Notes: generated from the sequence alone by a model not told the origin. 64,000 nucleotides of DNA from Promethearchaeota archaeon (GCA_019058245.1 JAHPZJ010000013.1:381166-445165), one strand, 5' to 3'; positions 26,631 to 36,685 are shown, counted from the stretch's first letter. A program made the numbers and translations.

Positions 26631-29072
26631 ATGGTAGTTCAAGATTTTAAGTTGAGTCCTCTCCAAGGAATACCTTCTGAGAGGGTTCGTAAAATAAGAG
26701 ATAAGATGTTATCAAATCCTTTTGAATATGATCTTGAGCGAGCACGATGCTATACAAGAATTTACAAACAATTTGAGAATTCTCCTCCTTGTATGAAAAA
26801 AGCTAAAGCACTAGAGGAATTCTTACATTGTCTTCCTATAAGAATTGATGAAGATGAGCTTCTTATAGGCGTAAAATCAAGTAAACCAAGAGCAGATCCT
26901 ATTGAAATAGAACAAGGGCGACAGGTTAAATTATATGATTTTCTCTTAGACGATACAATTGAAGAAAAAGCTAAAAATACTCTCCGTAGATATCACCCCA
27001 CTATTAGACGTTATGTTCCTTTTACAGAAGAAGAACTTAAGGAGTGGAAAAATGACATTATACCTGTCTGGAAGGGAAAAACAATGATGGATAGGAGGAA
27101 TGAACTTTTCAGGGAAGCAGGTTTGATTGAAGAGAACGTGGGACACGTCCCTCCATCAATGTCAATGTTACCAGGAAATTCATATGTATATTCTGTAATG
27201 CAGGGTCATACCATTCCGGGTTATCGACGAGTTCTTAAAATGGGATTTAGAGGAATTGAAAAAATGGCGACAGAAGGGCTTAAAAATCTTAAAGAGACCG
27301 ATGAGAATTATGATCAACGAAAAGATTTTTATGAATCGGTACAAGTAACTTCAAAAGCAGTTTGTAATTATTCCAAGCGCTATGCTGATCTAGCAATGGA
27401 AATGGCCCAAAATGCATCAGAAACAAGAAGGGCTGAACTTGCAGAAATTGCTGAGCGTGTAAGACAAGTACCAGCAAACCCTCCAAGATCATTCATGGAA
27501 GCACTTCAATCAATTTGGATGACGAACGTTGTTATGGAAATGAGTTATGGTGAAGGAAACATTTTTTCTCAAGGAAGAGTAGACCAGTATCTCTATCCTT
27601 ATTATGCAGCGGATTTAGCGGATGGTCGTATTACTTATGAAGAAGCTTTAGAAACAATTGAAGAATATTTAGTGAAACTTGCTTCTGTTGTTATAGCAGG
27701 ACAGAATAATGTTACTATTGGAGGATTAGATAAGGATGGAAATGATGCAACTAATGAGATATCATATATGTTTCTTGAAGCTATTGCAAATGTCAAAAGT
27801 TTATTAAACACCTTATCAATTAGGATCTCTTCTAAGAGCCCTCGAAATTTCGTAAAAAGAACTATTGAAACTTTTCGACATACGACAGGGATGGGTATTC
27901 ATAATGATGAAATCTTAGTACCACAACTTCAAGAAGATGGTTATTCACTTGAGGATGCCCGAGATTACTCACTCGTAGGTTGTGTTGAACCTCATGGTAC
28001 AGGTTTTGATTTTTCATACACTGCAGGTAATGGTGTTAGGTTTACACTAGTGCTTGGTATGGCATTAAATGGAGGACGAATGCTTTATTCAGAAGATCGA
28101 GTTGTTGGAACAAAAACACCTGAACCTAGTACTTTTAAAACTTTTGAAGACGTAAAGCAAGCTTTTGTTGATCAACTTGTTTTTGCTATAGATAAATGTG
28201 TACAAATGTCTGAATTAAAAGATAGAGCGTTTGCTGAATATTTTCCATCTCCATTACTTTCCTCTACAATAGAAGGATGTCTTGAGAGTGGAATGGATGC
28301 AACTCGAAATGGAGCTCGCTATAATAACAATCCTATTGGTTCACAAGGCTTAGCAACTGTTGTAAATTCATTAGCAGCTGTTCGTTGGGCTGTATTCGAG
28401 AAAAAACTAGTGACTATGGGAGAATTGGTTGAACATATGAACAATAATTTTAAAGGAGCAGAATTGCTTAGAGAAAAACTTAGAAATAAGGCTCCTAAAT
28501 ATGGTAATGGTGATGATAAAACAGATGAATTAGCACGTTGGGTTGCAAATACTTTTTGTGATATCGTGAGAAAACATTCTGCCAGAGGTGGTGTTGGTAT
28601 ATATCGTCCTTGCCTTGTCTCTGCGGGAGGCCAACTAGCAGAGGGAAGAATGTTAGGAGCAACTCCAGACGGAAGACTCTCTGGTGAACCTGTATCAAAT
28701 GGTATTTCTCCAGCAAATGGAACCGAGAAAAATGGTCTCACCATGGCACTCCGATCTGTTGCGGTATCAACCCGGGAAGCTCTCCTAACTGATGGTGTAA
28801 CAATGAATATCAGAATCACTCCTAGTATGATAGAAACAGATGAAGGCATAGAAGAAATGACTTCTATTTTAGAGGCTTATTTTGAATTGGGAGGAAAAGA
28901 ACTTCAGATTAATGCTATAGGATCAGAAACCCTTAAAGATGCGCAAGAGCATCCTGAAAAATATACTGACTTATCAGTCAAGGTTACTGGCTACTCTGCT
29001 CGCTTTATAGACATCAGTAGAGGTCTACAGAATGATATTATTAATCGTACAGAATTTAATGAATTTGATTAA
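26631..29072 (+). CDS. Glycyl radical enzyme, PFL2/dehydratase-like (copy 3, diverged)
   Basis: 813 residues, the most diverged of the three. The active cysteine C451 and E453 sit in VGCVEPHGTGFDFSYTAGN and the radical glycine is Gly787 in VKVTGYSARF. Compared with the other copies the region around 80-200 differs widely (PRADPIEIEQGRQVKLYDF and LPGNSYVYSVMQG), the residue after GTG is Phe instead of Asn, and the C-terminal half has changed pocket positions. It therefore probably acts on a different but related substrate, or forms part of a mixed complex. A terminator follows directly. The activating enzyme gene lies downstream in the opposite direction. Confidence 0.93.
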   Translation: MVVQDFKLSPLQGIPSERVRKIRDKMLSNPFEYDLERARCYTRIYKQFENSPPCMKKAKALEEFLHCLPIRIDEDELLIGVKSSKPRADPIEIEQGRQVKLYDFLLDDTIEEKAKNTLRRYHPTIRRYVPFTEEELKEWKNDIIPVWKGKTMMDRRNELFREAGLIEENVGHVPPSMSMLPGNSYVYSVMQGHTIPGYRRVLKMGFRGIEKMATEGLKNLKETDENYDQRKDFYESVQVTSKAVCNYSKRYADLAMEMAQNASETRRAELAEIAERVRQVPANPPRSFMEALQSIWMTNVVMEMSYGEGNIFSQGRVDQYLYPYYAADLADGRITYEEALETIEEYLVKLASVVIAGQNNVTIGGLDKDGNDATNEISYMFLEAIANVKSLLNTLSIRISSKSPRNFVKRTIETFRHTTGMGIHNDEILVPQLQEDGYSLEDARDYSLVGCVEPHGTGFDFSYTAGNGVRFTLVLGMALNGGRMLYSEDRVVGTKTPEPSTFKTFEDVKQAFVDQLVFAIDKCVQMSELKDRAFAEYFPSPLLSSTIEGCLESGMDATRNGARYNNNPIGSQGLATVVNSLAAVRWAVFEKKLVTMGELVEHMNNNFKGAELLREKLRNKAPKYGNGDDKTDELARWVANTFCDIVRKHSARGGVGIYRPCLVSAGGQLAEGRMLGATPDGRLSGEPVSNGISPANGTEKNGLTMALRSVAVSTREALLTDGVTMNIRITPSMIETDEGIEEMTSILEAYFELGGKELQINAIGSETLKDAQEHPEKYTDLSVKVTGYSARFIDISRGLQNDIINRTEFNEFD

Positions 29073-29098
29073 ACCTTTTTGGTTAATCTTTTTTTTTT
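29067..29098 (+). terminator. Hairpin plus T-run after third glycyl radical enzyme
   Basis: GATTAAACC, a TTTTT loop and GGTTAATC form a stem with one bulged A, followed at once by ten T residues. The stop codon lies inside the 5' arm. This is the clearest terminator in the window. Confidence 0.7.
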
Positions 29099-29297
29099 AA
29101 TTTGAAAATAAGATCAACTTTATTATTTTTAATATGCATATTATAAAGGACATTTATTTTAAGAATCTTTATTGATAAATATTGGATATATTTATCTCAT
29201 TATCGAGATATATATCTAAAGTTAATATTTATGTGCAAAAATTAAGAAAAATGGAGCTACGTTATTTATGTCTATATTGATAAACTATTTTTTCTAC

Positions 29298-30245
29298 TTA
29301 GCGAGTTAACCCAGACCACTTTACATTTTTAGCTCCAGTACTTTTAGCAATTTCAAGATAATTTTCCATTTCCTCTTTTGTCATTAATGGTTCATCTCTT
29401 AAAGACCATGGCTTGCCTAATCTTGTATATTTAATTTCACAGAGTTTGTTAAAGGCTAATATATCCCATTGTTCAGGAATATTATCTAATTCTTTTACAA
29501 TGAATTCTCCAATACCTCTAATATTCTCTTCCGTGGCAGTATAGTGTGGTATTATTGGTGTTCTTATCCACATCAATTTTCCATTATCTTTGGTATAAGT
29601 TGAAATCCATTTAGCATTTTCTAAAATTGTTTTATTTGAAACACCTGTATATTCTTCATGTTGTTTAGGATCAATAACCTTTATATCAAAAAGGACAATA
29701 TCAACGTAAGGTAATAAATCTTGATAAACTTTTTTACTTGAATATCCACATGTATCTAAAGCAGTAGAAATATCATTTTCCTTACATAATTTTAAAAATT
29801 TTAAGAGAAAATCTGATTGTAATGTGGGTTCACCACCAGAAACCGTTATTCCTCCTTTTGTTTTAGTAAAAAAGATTTTTTCTTTTTCAACATCATGAAT
29901 AAGATCTTCTAAATTCCACCACTGTCCCCACATGCTTAATGCAGTAGTAGGACAAGCTTCTACACAATCTCCACAACTGGTACATCGCTCTCTATTAATA
30001 TGTAAGCCATCTTCTTCAAAAAATAGAACACCTTCTTCTTGACAGGCCTCTATGCAACTATTACACCCGATACATTTACGATCCATCCAATAGAGCTGAG
30101 GTTGTCTTGGAATTGATTCTGGATTATGACACCATGCACAATTTAAGAGACATTTATTAAAAAAAATTGTTGTGCGAATACCAGGCCCATCATCAGTAGA
30201 CATTCTCTCAATTTTAAAAATTAATCCCTTAGATTTTGACTCCAT
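29298..30245 (-). CDS. Glycyl radical enzyme activating enzyme (radical SAM)
   Basis: A 315-residue PflA-like activase. The radical SAM motif CX3CX2C is C32-C36-C39 in NKCLLNCAWCH, after the usual ERMSTDDGPGIRTT. Between it and the barrel is a ferredoxin insert with two four-cysteine clusters (C58/61/64/68 and C88/91/94/98), as found in activases of the dehydratase-type glycyl radical enzymes but not of classic PFL. GGEPTLQ is the SAM-binding GGE motif. It would place the radical on the Gly of the three upstream enzymes. It is convergent to them; the start has AGGTGC seven bases upstream. Confidence 0.93.
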   Translation of the reverse strand: MESKSKGLIFKIERMSTDDGPGIRTTIFFNKCLLNCAWCHNPESIPRQPQLYWMDRKCIGCNSCIEACQEEGVLFFEEDGLHINRERCTSCGDCVEACPTTALSMWGQWWNLEDLIHDVEKEKIFFTKTKGGITVSGGEPTLQSDFLLKFLKLCKENDISTALDTCGYSSKKVYQDLLPYVDIVLFDIKVIDPKQHEEYTGVSNKTILENAKWISTYTKDNGKLMWIRTPIIPHYTATEENIRGIGEFIVKELDNIPEQWDILAFNKLCEIKYTRLGKPWSLRDEPLMTKEEMENYLEIAKSTGAKNVKWSGLTR

Positions 30246-30540
30246 AACGCACCTGCATATTAATTTCTAATATATTTTTTGGAATAAAAAGAAATTTAAT
30301 TTATTCTTAAAATTATTTATTTCTTAAAATTTTTATGAATTATATACCTACTCGATGTAAAATAAATAATAGTCTTCGAAATGAAAGATTAAAATCTTAT
30401 AATAGAAATTTTTTACTAGACTTTTTTAAAAAATACAACTATGATTGATATCACGAGGTTTGACCTTATATCTAACGAAAACTTTATACCTAAATCGAAT
30501 ATTTCTCTTATTATCAAAAAAAATAAAGTTTTGAACAAAG

Positions 30541-31899
30541 ATGTATAAATATAAGGTCTCAATTTTAGGTACAGGATTTATAGGATTATGCTCTGCTGCC
30601 TGTTTTGCTCAAAAGGATATTAAAGTATTAGCTTCTACACATAATGAAAAAAAGGCAAAAATAATAAACGAGTATAAATCACCTTTTTTCGAGGAAGGAT
30701 TAGAGGAAATGCTTATTGACATTAAGCAGAAAAACCCAGAACTTCTCAAATGTTTAACTGATCCTGTTCAAGCAGTATTAAATACAGATATTATAATGAT
30801 TACTCAAGGAACTCCAATGCGAATAGATGATTCAATTGATTTAAGTTATATTGAAAGTACTGCTAAAGAAATTGGGGAAGCTTTAAAACAAGATGATAAA
30901 TATCGTTTGATTGTCGTTCGATCTACTGTTGTTCCGGGAACCTCAATGAATCTTGTAGGAAAGATAATTACAGAAATTTCTGGAAAAGTTCCAGGAAAAG
31001 ATTTTGGGTTATGTATGCAGCCAGAGTTTTTAGCTGAAGGGAGATCAATTGAAGATACGCTCAAACCAGATAGAATCATTATTGGATCAATAGATAATAA
31101 AAGCGGAGATATGCTTCAAGAGTTCTATGAGTATTTTTATGGTGATCACTTGAAAAATTGTCCGATAAAGAGAATGAATTTAGAAAGTGCAGAATTCGTT
31201 AAATATGGAAATAATTGCTTATTATCAACAAAAATATCTTATGCCAATGAATTCGCTAACTTAGCCGAATTAGTTCCAAATGTTGATATCGTCCAAGTAA
31301 TGGAAGGTGTAGGATTGGATTATAGGATTAATCATAGATTTCTTCGTGCAGGTGTAGGATTCGGGGGTGCTTGTTTTCATAAAGATGTTAACGCTATAAC
31401 GAAATGGGCAAGATCTAAAGGATATGTTTCAAAATTACTAGAGGCTGTTTTGGAACGTAATGATCTCAGAGCAATTCGAATTGTTGATATTGCGGAGGGT
31501 TTGGTTGGAAAATTAGAGGGTAAAAAGGTAACTTTACTGGGTTTATCTTTTAAACCAGGTACTGATGATATGAGAGAGGCTCCAAGTATTAGAGTTATTA
31601 ATGAATTGATCAAAAGAAAAGTAACTGATATTGTTGGATACGATCCTAAAGCTAAAGAATCTGCTGAAGAAGCAATCGGAGATAAGATAAAATATGCTAG
31701 TAGTATTGAGGAAGCACTGAAAGATTCTGAGTGTACTTTACTGATAACAGATTGGGATGAATTTAAAAAACTTAATCCTGATGATTTCAAAAAACATATG
31801 AAATCTCCAAATCTCGTTGATGGCAGAAGGATTTATAATTATGATGAATTTAACAATTCTTTAAATTTTCGAGCAATGGGTCGTATAAATTTAAAGTAA
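30541..31899 (+). CDS. UDP-glucose/UDP-sugar 6-dehydrogenase
   Basis: A 452-residue NAD-dependent nucleotide-sugar dehydrogenase. It has an N-terminal Rossmann fold (ILGTGFIGLCSAACFA), the conserved IIMITQGTP and VVRSTVVPGT segments, the catalytic cysteine C278 in GVGFGGACFHKD, and the C-terminal domain with LLGLSFKPGTDDMREAP. It oxidises UDP-glucose, or a related UDP-hexose, to the uronate in two steps for surface glycans. UDP-ManNAc dehydrogenases look very similar, so the substrate is not fixed. It stands alone between two minus-strand gene groups. Confidence 0.9.
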   Translation: MYKYKVSILGTGFIGLCSAACFAQKDIKVLASTHNEKKAKIINEYKSPFFEEGLEEMLIDIKQKNPELLKCLTDPVQAVLNTDIIMITQGTPMRIDDSIDLSYIESTAKEIGEALKQDDKYRLIVVRSTVVPGTSMNLVGKIITEISGKVPGKDFGLCMQPEFLAEGRSIEDTLKPDRIIIGSIDNKSGDMLQEFYEYFYGDHLKNCPIKRMNLESAEFVKYGNNCLLSTKISYANEFANLAELVPNVDIVQVMEGVGLDYRINHRFLRAGVGFGGACFHKDVNAITKWARSKGYVSKLLEAVLERNDLRAIRIVDIAEGLVGKLEGKKVTLLGLSFKPGTDDMREAPSIRVINELIKRKVTDIVGYDPKAKESAEEAIGDKIKYASSIEEALKDSECTLLITDWDEFKKLNPDDFKKHMKSPNLVDGRRIYNYDEFNNSLNFRAMGRINLK

Positions 31900-31995
31900 T
31901 AATTATTGCTTGAAATAAAATTATAATAAGTCTTTCAAGAATCTTTTTATATCTTATAAATTATTTGTAAAGCATTAAGTAAAAAATTATTTTAT

Positions 31996-33252
31996 TTATA
32001 AAATTGTTTTCCTTATTAATTCTGAGAGGTCAAATGCTTGAATCTCATTATTTTCAATATTATTTTTGAATTGATTTAGACAGAAAGGACAACAAGATAC
32101 GATCGCTTCTGCTGTTGTTTCTTTTGCTTCCTTTATTCTTTCTTTCGCTGCAAAGGCAGAAAATTCTTTAAATGATGACCTTACACCCCCTCCCGAACCG
32201 CAACACCATGCATTATGTCTATTTCTCACCATTTCTATTAATTCAATACCAGGGATTTTTTCTAATACTTCTCTCGGTGCTTTATAAATTCCCATATGGC
32301 GCCCTATATGACAAGGATCGTGGTATGTAACTTTCATTTTCAATTCTTTGTCAAATATTAATTCTCCATTTTTTAATTTACTTCTCAAAAATTCAGGTAG
32401 ATGTTTAACATCTATTCCATGATCAAAACCAAACTTATTAGGATAAATATCTTTCCAAGTTCGGTAACACCCAGCACAAGATGTTATAATATTTTCGATT
32501 CCAGCGTTTTTAAAATAATTAATATTCTTTTCGGCTAAATTTTTAGCTTTTTCTACTTGACCTGTCATATAGACAGGAGATCCACAACATCCTTCATCAT
32601 TAAGAATTCTAAAATCAATATTTAAGGTATTTAAAATTTCTGCTGTAGCAATGGCAACAGTTTTTTCTCTATAGCTTGAAGTACAACCGACGAAATATGC
32701 TAAATTTGCATCAGGAGTCTGTTTTATATGAGAAGGTAGCCATTTAAGCCGATCTTCATGTTTTTCCATATAGGGATTTTTTTCTTCCATAATATTTTTT
32801 GTATATAGTTGTTGTTCAGGCATAGGTCCATAACCCAGTTTAACTGCTTCTTCTCTCATTGCCATTAACCATTCACCAGCAAAACTATGGATTTCTGGTA
32901 TCTGGCATTGTTCAATACAAGCCATACAAACTGAACATTGATAAAAAATCTTAGCAACTTTCTTTGTCCAATTTAATTTATTAGAGGTTAATGCCCATAC
33001 TAGAAGATTTTTCCCCCCAAGATAATATGATTCAAACTTTCCAAATTCCCCTGATGGACAAACACAAGACCAATAAGCATCTTTATATACAGTTCTGCAA
33101 GTACCACACTTTCCACACTGGTAAAATACATCTTTGTAATGTTCTAAATTCTGATATCTTTTAAGATTGTGAATTTCATATGATAATCTTGCTTGAGATA
33201 TTCCATGCCCTCTAATATATTTAACTTTTTTCTCTCTCTTTTTCTTCGCCAT
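31996..33252 (-). CDS. Iron-sulfur heterodisulfide-reductase-like subunit (HdrD/GlpC type)
   Basis: A 418-residue (Fe-S) protein. Near the N-terminus there are two cysteine sets (CGKCGTCRTVYKDAYWSCVC and CSVCMACIEQCQIP). The C-terminal two thirds carry two CCG-domain repeats: VGCTSS, GCCGSPVY, SCAGCYRTW, then DPCHIGRH, CCGSGGG and SCCPFC. CCG domains hold special [4Fe-4S] clusters in heterodisulfide reductase and the electron partner of glycolate, lactate and glycerol-phosphate dehydrogenases. It starts one base after the flavoprotein gene ends, so the pair is almost certainly a complex. It is very basic at the N-terminus. Soluble. Confidence 0.9.
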   Translation of the reverse strand: MAKKKREKKVKYIRGHGISQARLSYEIHNLKRYQNLEHYKDVFYQCGKCGTCRTVYKDAYWSCVCPSGEFGKFESYYLGGKNLLVWALTSNKLNWTKKVAKIFYQCSVCMACIEQCQIPEIHSFAGEWLMAMREEAVKLGYGPMPEQQLYTKNIMEEKNPYMEKHEDRLKWLPSHIKQTPDANLAYFVGCTSSYREKTVAIATAEILNTLNIDFRILNDEGCCGSPVYMTGQVEKAKNLAEKNINYFKNAGIENIITSCAGCYRTWKDIYPNKFGFDHGIDVKHLPEFLRSKLKNGELIFDKELKMKVTYHDPCHIGRHMGIYKAPREVLEKIPGIELIEMVRNRHNAWCCGSGGGVRSSFKEFSAFAAKERIKEAKETTAEAIVSCCPFCLNQFKNNIENNEIQAFDLSELIRKTIL

Positions 33253-33253
33253 A

Positions 33254-34681
33254 TTAATCCTCTCCGATTCCTTGTCCTGGATTCATAATATTATTTGGAT
33301 CAAGAACTTTTTTAATTTTATTTATAAGTCTGGTAGTGGAAGGAAGTGTTTTATCTTTATAGTACTTCACCGCCCAGAGAGGGGGTTTATACATGACAAC
33401 ACCATCTAATTTTTGAACGGCTTCATGAATTTCTTGTAAAATCTTTCTTGTAGTTTTTATATCCTCAGGATCATTTTTATTGAAATTAACATTACTTCTC
33501 GCTACTACATAATGACCACCAAACATTAATCTACTATAAAACTGAGGAGGTTTTCCATATTTAAGACAAATTTCTCTAGATATGTTATAATATTTTACAA
33601 CATCTCGCGTGGAGCAATAACTTCCTATCCATTGTCCTCCACCTCCCCTAGTAAAGTTCCAAAAATTCCAATATTGGACTGGAGGTGGTTTTACTCCTTC
33701 TACACCATCTGAAGCAGATAATAATCTCATTTTACCTTCATTACATATATCGATGATAGCTTCGCATTGGGCAATATGTTGTTTTTCTGTATAAGCCTGT
33801 GTGGTAATTAGTGAAATACAATCTGGTTTTTTATCTTTAACAGCATCAATAACAACATTTTTTTCATACAATTCTTGGATTGATTGACTCCATCCAAAAT
33901 TCACAAGAAGAAGATCGCATATTCCTAGACCTGCTTTAGAAAGTTTAAGTAGGACTGGAAACCCTTGATCAACTGTACGAGCAAATCCTGTATAATCTTC
34001 CCTAAATGGTAATTTTGGCCACAATTTTATCGAAGCTTTTGTTACTATACCTGTTGAACCTTCCCACCCTATAAATAATCCCGCTAAATCAGGTAAAGGC
34101 TGTCTACCATACCAATAGTTTGAAAGACTACATGAACCGACTTTAATTAAATCACCAGACCCAAGTACGACCTCTAAACCATTTATAAACTCAGCACCTG
34201 AACCCCCAATCATCCCAAGATCAAACATTCCATAACATAAGCATGATGGAATAACTCCTGTCCCAGGAGGAGACCAAGTTATCCCTGCTCTTAAATTCGG
34301 ATGATATTTCTCGAGAAAACCTTGTAAACCTGCCCATGTAATTCCTCCCTCAATTACAGCATACATATCATCTTCATTCACTTCAAGTACTCGATTTAAT
34401 CGCCTTAAATCAACAACAATCCCTCCTTTTCGAGGAGTTGCAATAGAACCAAAATTAATTCCAGTGACCCATGGAACTATTGGAATTTTATATTTATTAG
34501 CAATCTTGACAATTTCTTGTACTTCTTCAGCAGAACCAGGAATAATCACAATATCACATCTGCCCTCTGGTTCAGCAGTAATAAAATCATAATGATAAAG
34601 ATAGGTTAGTTCAGGTTGATCGGAAACATATCTTTCTCCAACTACAATTTCCAATTCCGAAATAATTTCATTATTGCTCAA
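33254..34681 (-). CDS. FAD-linked oxidase, GlcD/lactate dehydrogenase type
   Basis: A 475-residue flavoprotein of the VAO/GlcD type. The PCMH FAD-binding domain is seen in IPIVPWVTGINFGS, KGGIVVDLRRLNRVLEV and MYAVIEGGITW, and the C-terminus has the family DPNNIMNPGQG. Relatives oxidise glycolate, D-lactate, D-2-hydroxyglutarate or similar 2-hydroxy acids to the 2-oxo acid. Electrons would pass to the CCG-domain partner immediately downstream (one-base gap). The natural substrate cannot be read from sequence. ATG start, preceded by an ATAGGTGATAT site. Confidence 0.9.
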   Translation of the reverse strand: MSNNEIISELEIVVGERYVSDQPELTYLYHYDFITAEPEGRCDIVIIPGSAEEVQEIVKIANKYKIPIVPWVTGINFGSIATPRKGGIVVDLRRLNRVLEVNEDDMYAVIEGGITWAGLQGFLEKYHPNLRAGITWSPPGTGVIPSCLCYGMFDLGMIGGSGAEFINGLEVVLGSGDLIKVGSCSLSNYWYGRQPLPDLAGLFIGWEGSTGIVTKASIKLWPKLPFREDYTGFARTVDQGFPVLLKLSKAGLGICDLLLVNFGWSQSIQELYEKNVVIDAVKDKKPDCISLITTQAYTEKQHIAQCEAIIDICNEGKMRLLSASDGVEGVKPPPVQYWNFWNFTRGGGGQWIGSYCSTRDVVKYYNISREICLKYGKPPQFYSRLMFGGHYVVARSNVNFNKNDPEDIKTTRKILQEIHEAVQKLDGVVMYKPPLWAVKYYKDKTLPSTTRLINKIKKVLDPNNIMNPGQGIGED

Positions 34682-34940
34682 TTTTATATCACCTATAGTG
34701 AGATAGATATTGATTTTTTGATAAATAATGGATATTATATTAACAAAAAATAAAATAACATTAAGTATTACAATTATGACTTATATTTTCCAATGATATA
34801 AATATTCATTATTTGAATTCAAAAATTTTATCAAATTTTGATCTCTAAATCATTATTATTCATCAAAACAATATTATACAAAAATAGAACAAATATTTAA
34901 AATTTAATTTAAAAAAAAATGGTTTATTTAAATAATCCCA

Positions 34941-35510
34941 TTATTTTATTTCGATTTTCTTCTTTTCTGGTTGTACAGGTTCAACTTTGGGGATAGTAAC
35001 TGTTAAAATTCCTTTATCCAATGATGCATCGATTTTGTCTTTATCAATATTTTCAGGCATACTAAAGCATCGATAATAACTTGAAGAATGATATTCTCTC
35101 CTAACTAATTCTCCTTCTTTCTCTTCCTTTTTCTCTTCTTTTATTTCTCCTTTAATTTCTAAATTACCATCTTGGATTGAAATCTCAATATCACCTTTTT
35201 CAAGCCCAGGTAATTCAGCACTAATTTTGAAAGAATCTTCAGTTTCTGTTATATTTGATAACGGAGTTCTAAAAATTGGTTCCTCATCTCTTATAATCAA
35301 GGAAAAAGGTCTACGACGTCTTCTTCCAAATGGCCAATTCCAATCATCAAAAAAATTTCGTTGCATATCATTGAATAAGCGATCCATTTCTTGAAATAAA
35401 GAAAATGGACTTTCCCTTCTTACAGTAATCTCTCTTGATTTTTGATCTTCTTTTTTCTCTTCCTCACTTTTTTCCTTTTTCTTAATATCAATTTTATCTT
35501 TTTCAGCCAT
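34941..35510 (-). CDS. Small heat shock protein, Hsp20/alpha-crystallin family
   Basis: A 189-residue chaperone. The N-terminal 60 residues are very charged and include RRESPFSLFQEMDRLFNDM. The alpha-crystallin core begins at FRTPLSNITETEDSFKISAE and includes ELPGLEKGDIEISI, and the conserved EYHSSSYYRCFSMPENID and ASLDKGILTVTIPK, ending in a lysine-rich tail. It keeps unfolding proteins soluble during stress. I chose ATG 35510 because the GAGGTG Shine-Dalgarno sits six bases ahead; an upstream GTG in frame (35519) is part of that site. Its promoter region carries a perfect palindrome. Confidence 0.92.
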   Translation of the reverse strand: MAEKDKIDIKKKEKSEEEKKEDQKSREITVRRESPFSLFQEMDRLFNDMQRNFFDDWNWPFGRRRRRPFSLIIRDEEPIFRTPLSNITETEDSFKISAELPGLEKGDIEISIQDGNLEIKGEIKEEKKEEKEGELVRREYHSSSYYRCFSMPENIDKDKIDASLDKGILTVTIPKVEPVQPEKKKIEIK

Positions 35511-35893
35511 TAAATCCACCTCTTATTTCAGTTTTTAATAATAATATATTATATGATTTTATGTCAATCAATGATTGACAATACTTGATTACATAATATC
35601 AATTGACATATATAAATCTTTCGTTTTTTTCATCTAAATGAGATTTTACCTGTTATTACTCTTCAATATTATGGAGGATATATAACGAAGTATATATCAT
35701 CAAAAATATTTTGTAAAGTTAATTTATTTTGTCAATTCAGAAATTGATATTACTAATCTAAAGGACTATTTAATTAAAGATAACTTTATCGGATTTAATA
35801 AGATCCTATTACTATCTAAATATAAAAATAAAAATCTTTAATATAGAAAAAAATATTATAAAGAATGCTTGAAAATTAATGATGTAGATAAAA
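35511..35893. promoter_or_regulatory. Divergent promoter region, hsp20 and enoyl-CoA hydratase
   Basis: About 380 bases between divergent genes. It holds the palindrome described separately, a TATA-like CATATATAAATC near 35608-35619 and otherwise plain AT-rich sequence up to the ATG at 35894. No ORF or RNA was recognised. Confidence 0.4.
35563..35579. promoter_or_regulatory. 17-bp palindrome upstream of hsp20, candidate operator
   Basis: GTCAATCA, one central A, then TGATTGAC: a perfect palindrome with 8-bp arms. It lies about 50 bases upstream of the hsp20 start, just outside an AT-rich TATA-like stretch (35541-35556 read on the minus strand). A related half-copy TCAATTGAC occurs at about 35600-35610. 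This arrangement fits a heat-shock repressor site. Confidence 0.5.
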
Positions 35894-36685
35894 ATGGAAT
35901 ATAAATTCATAAAAGTAGAAAAAAAAGAACATATAACAATTGTTACATTAAATAGACCAGAGGTATTGAATGCAATTCACCCTTATATATCACTAGAACT
36001 AGGTCATGTGATTAATGAATTTGAGGTTGAAACTAATGCATGGGTTGCAATTATAACAGGCGCAGGGGAAAAAGCGTTTTCTGCTGGTTTTGATTTAAAA
36101 TGGGCTGCAGCAACTAGTGTTGAAGAACAGAGAACAGCTTATGAAGAGGTAAGAAAGCAGAATGCTTCTTTAATAAGAAATTTTAAAATTACCAAACCCT
36201 TAATCGCTGCAATAAATGGTCTTGCCTATGGAGCAGGTTTTGAGCTTGCTTTAAGTTGTGACCTTATTATTGCCGCTAATCACGTTACTTTTTGCTTACC
36301 AGAACCTGTAGTAGGGAGAATTCCTTCAGGAGGCGGAATTCATCGATTAGTCAGATACCTTCCTTACCATCTAGCAATGGAAATTCTCCTTACACGTAAA
36401 AGAATCACTGCTCAAGAAGGTCTACAATATGGTTTTGTAAACCAAGTAGTTCCTTTCAATCAATTAATAGATGAAGCAGAAAAAATCGCAAATCTCATAA
36501 TGGAAGGTTCTCCTCTGGCAATCCGAACAATCAAACAAATGGCTATTGAAGGGCTCCAAATGTCTTTAAAAGAAGCTCTTTTTGCAAGTTTTCCACTTTA
36601 CACGAAATTTCTTCAGTCTTATGATTTTAGAGAAGGCCCAAAAGCCTTTAGTGAAAAAAGAAAACCTGTTTGGAAGGGAGAATAA
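35894..36685 (+). CDS. Enoyl-CoA hydratase/isomerase family protein
   Basis: A 263-residue crotonase-fold enzyme. It shows VTLNRPEVLNAIHPYISLEL, the oxyanion-hole region AGEKAFSAGFDLKW, the first catalytic-type glutamate in YGAGFELALSCDLIIAA and the second in FCLPEPVVGRIPSGGG. Both glutamates used for hydratase activity are present, so hydration of enoyl-CoA is plausible, as opposed to other crotonase reactions. It would act in beta-oxidation-type fatty or amino acid degradation. ATG start at 35894. Monocistronic by its spacing. Confidence 0.9.
   Translation: MEYKFIKVEKKEHITIVTLNRPEVLNAIHPYISLELGHVINEFEVETNAWVAIITGAGEKAFSAGFDLKWAAATSVEEQRTAYEEVRKQNASLIRNFKITKPLIAAINGLAYGAGFELALSCDLIIAANHVTFCLPEPVVGRIPSGGGIHRLVRYLPYHLAMEILLTRKRITAQEGLQYGFVNQVVPFNQLIDEAEKIANLIMEGSPLAIRTIKQMAIEGLQMSLKEALFASFPLYTKFLQSYDFREGPKAFSEKRKPVWKGE

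Noticed and set aside
28319..28849. Long minus-strand ORF of 176 codons inside the third glycyl radical enzyme
   Set aside because: It is a shadow frame antisense to a strongly conserved catalytic region; the sequence has no family likeness.
21396..29072. The glycyl radical enzymes as true pyruvate formate-lyases
   Set aside because: PFL has two adjacent active cysteines; these have a single cysteine in GCVEP, as in dehydratase and lyase types.
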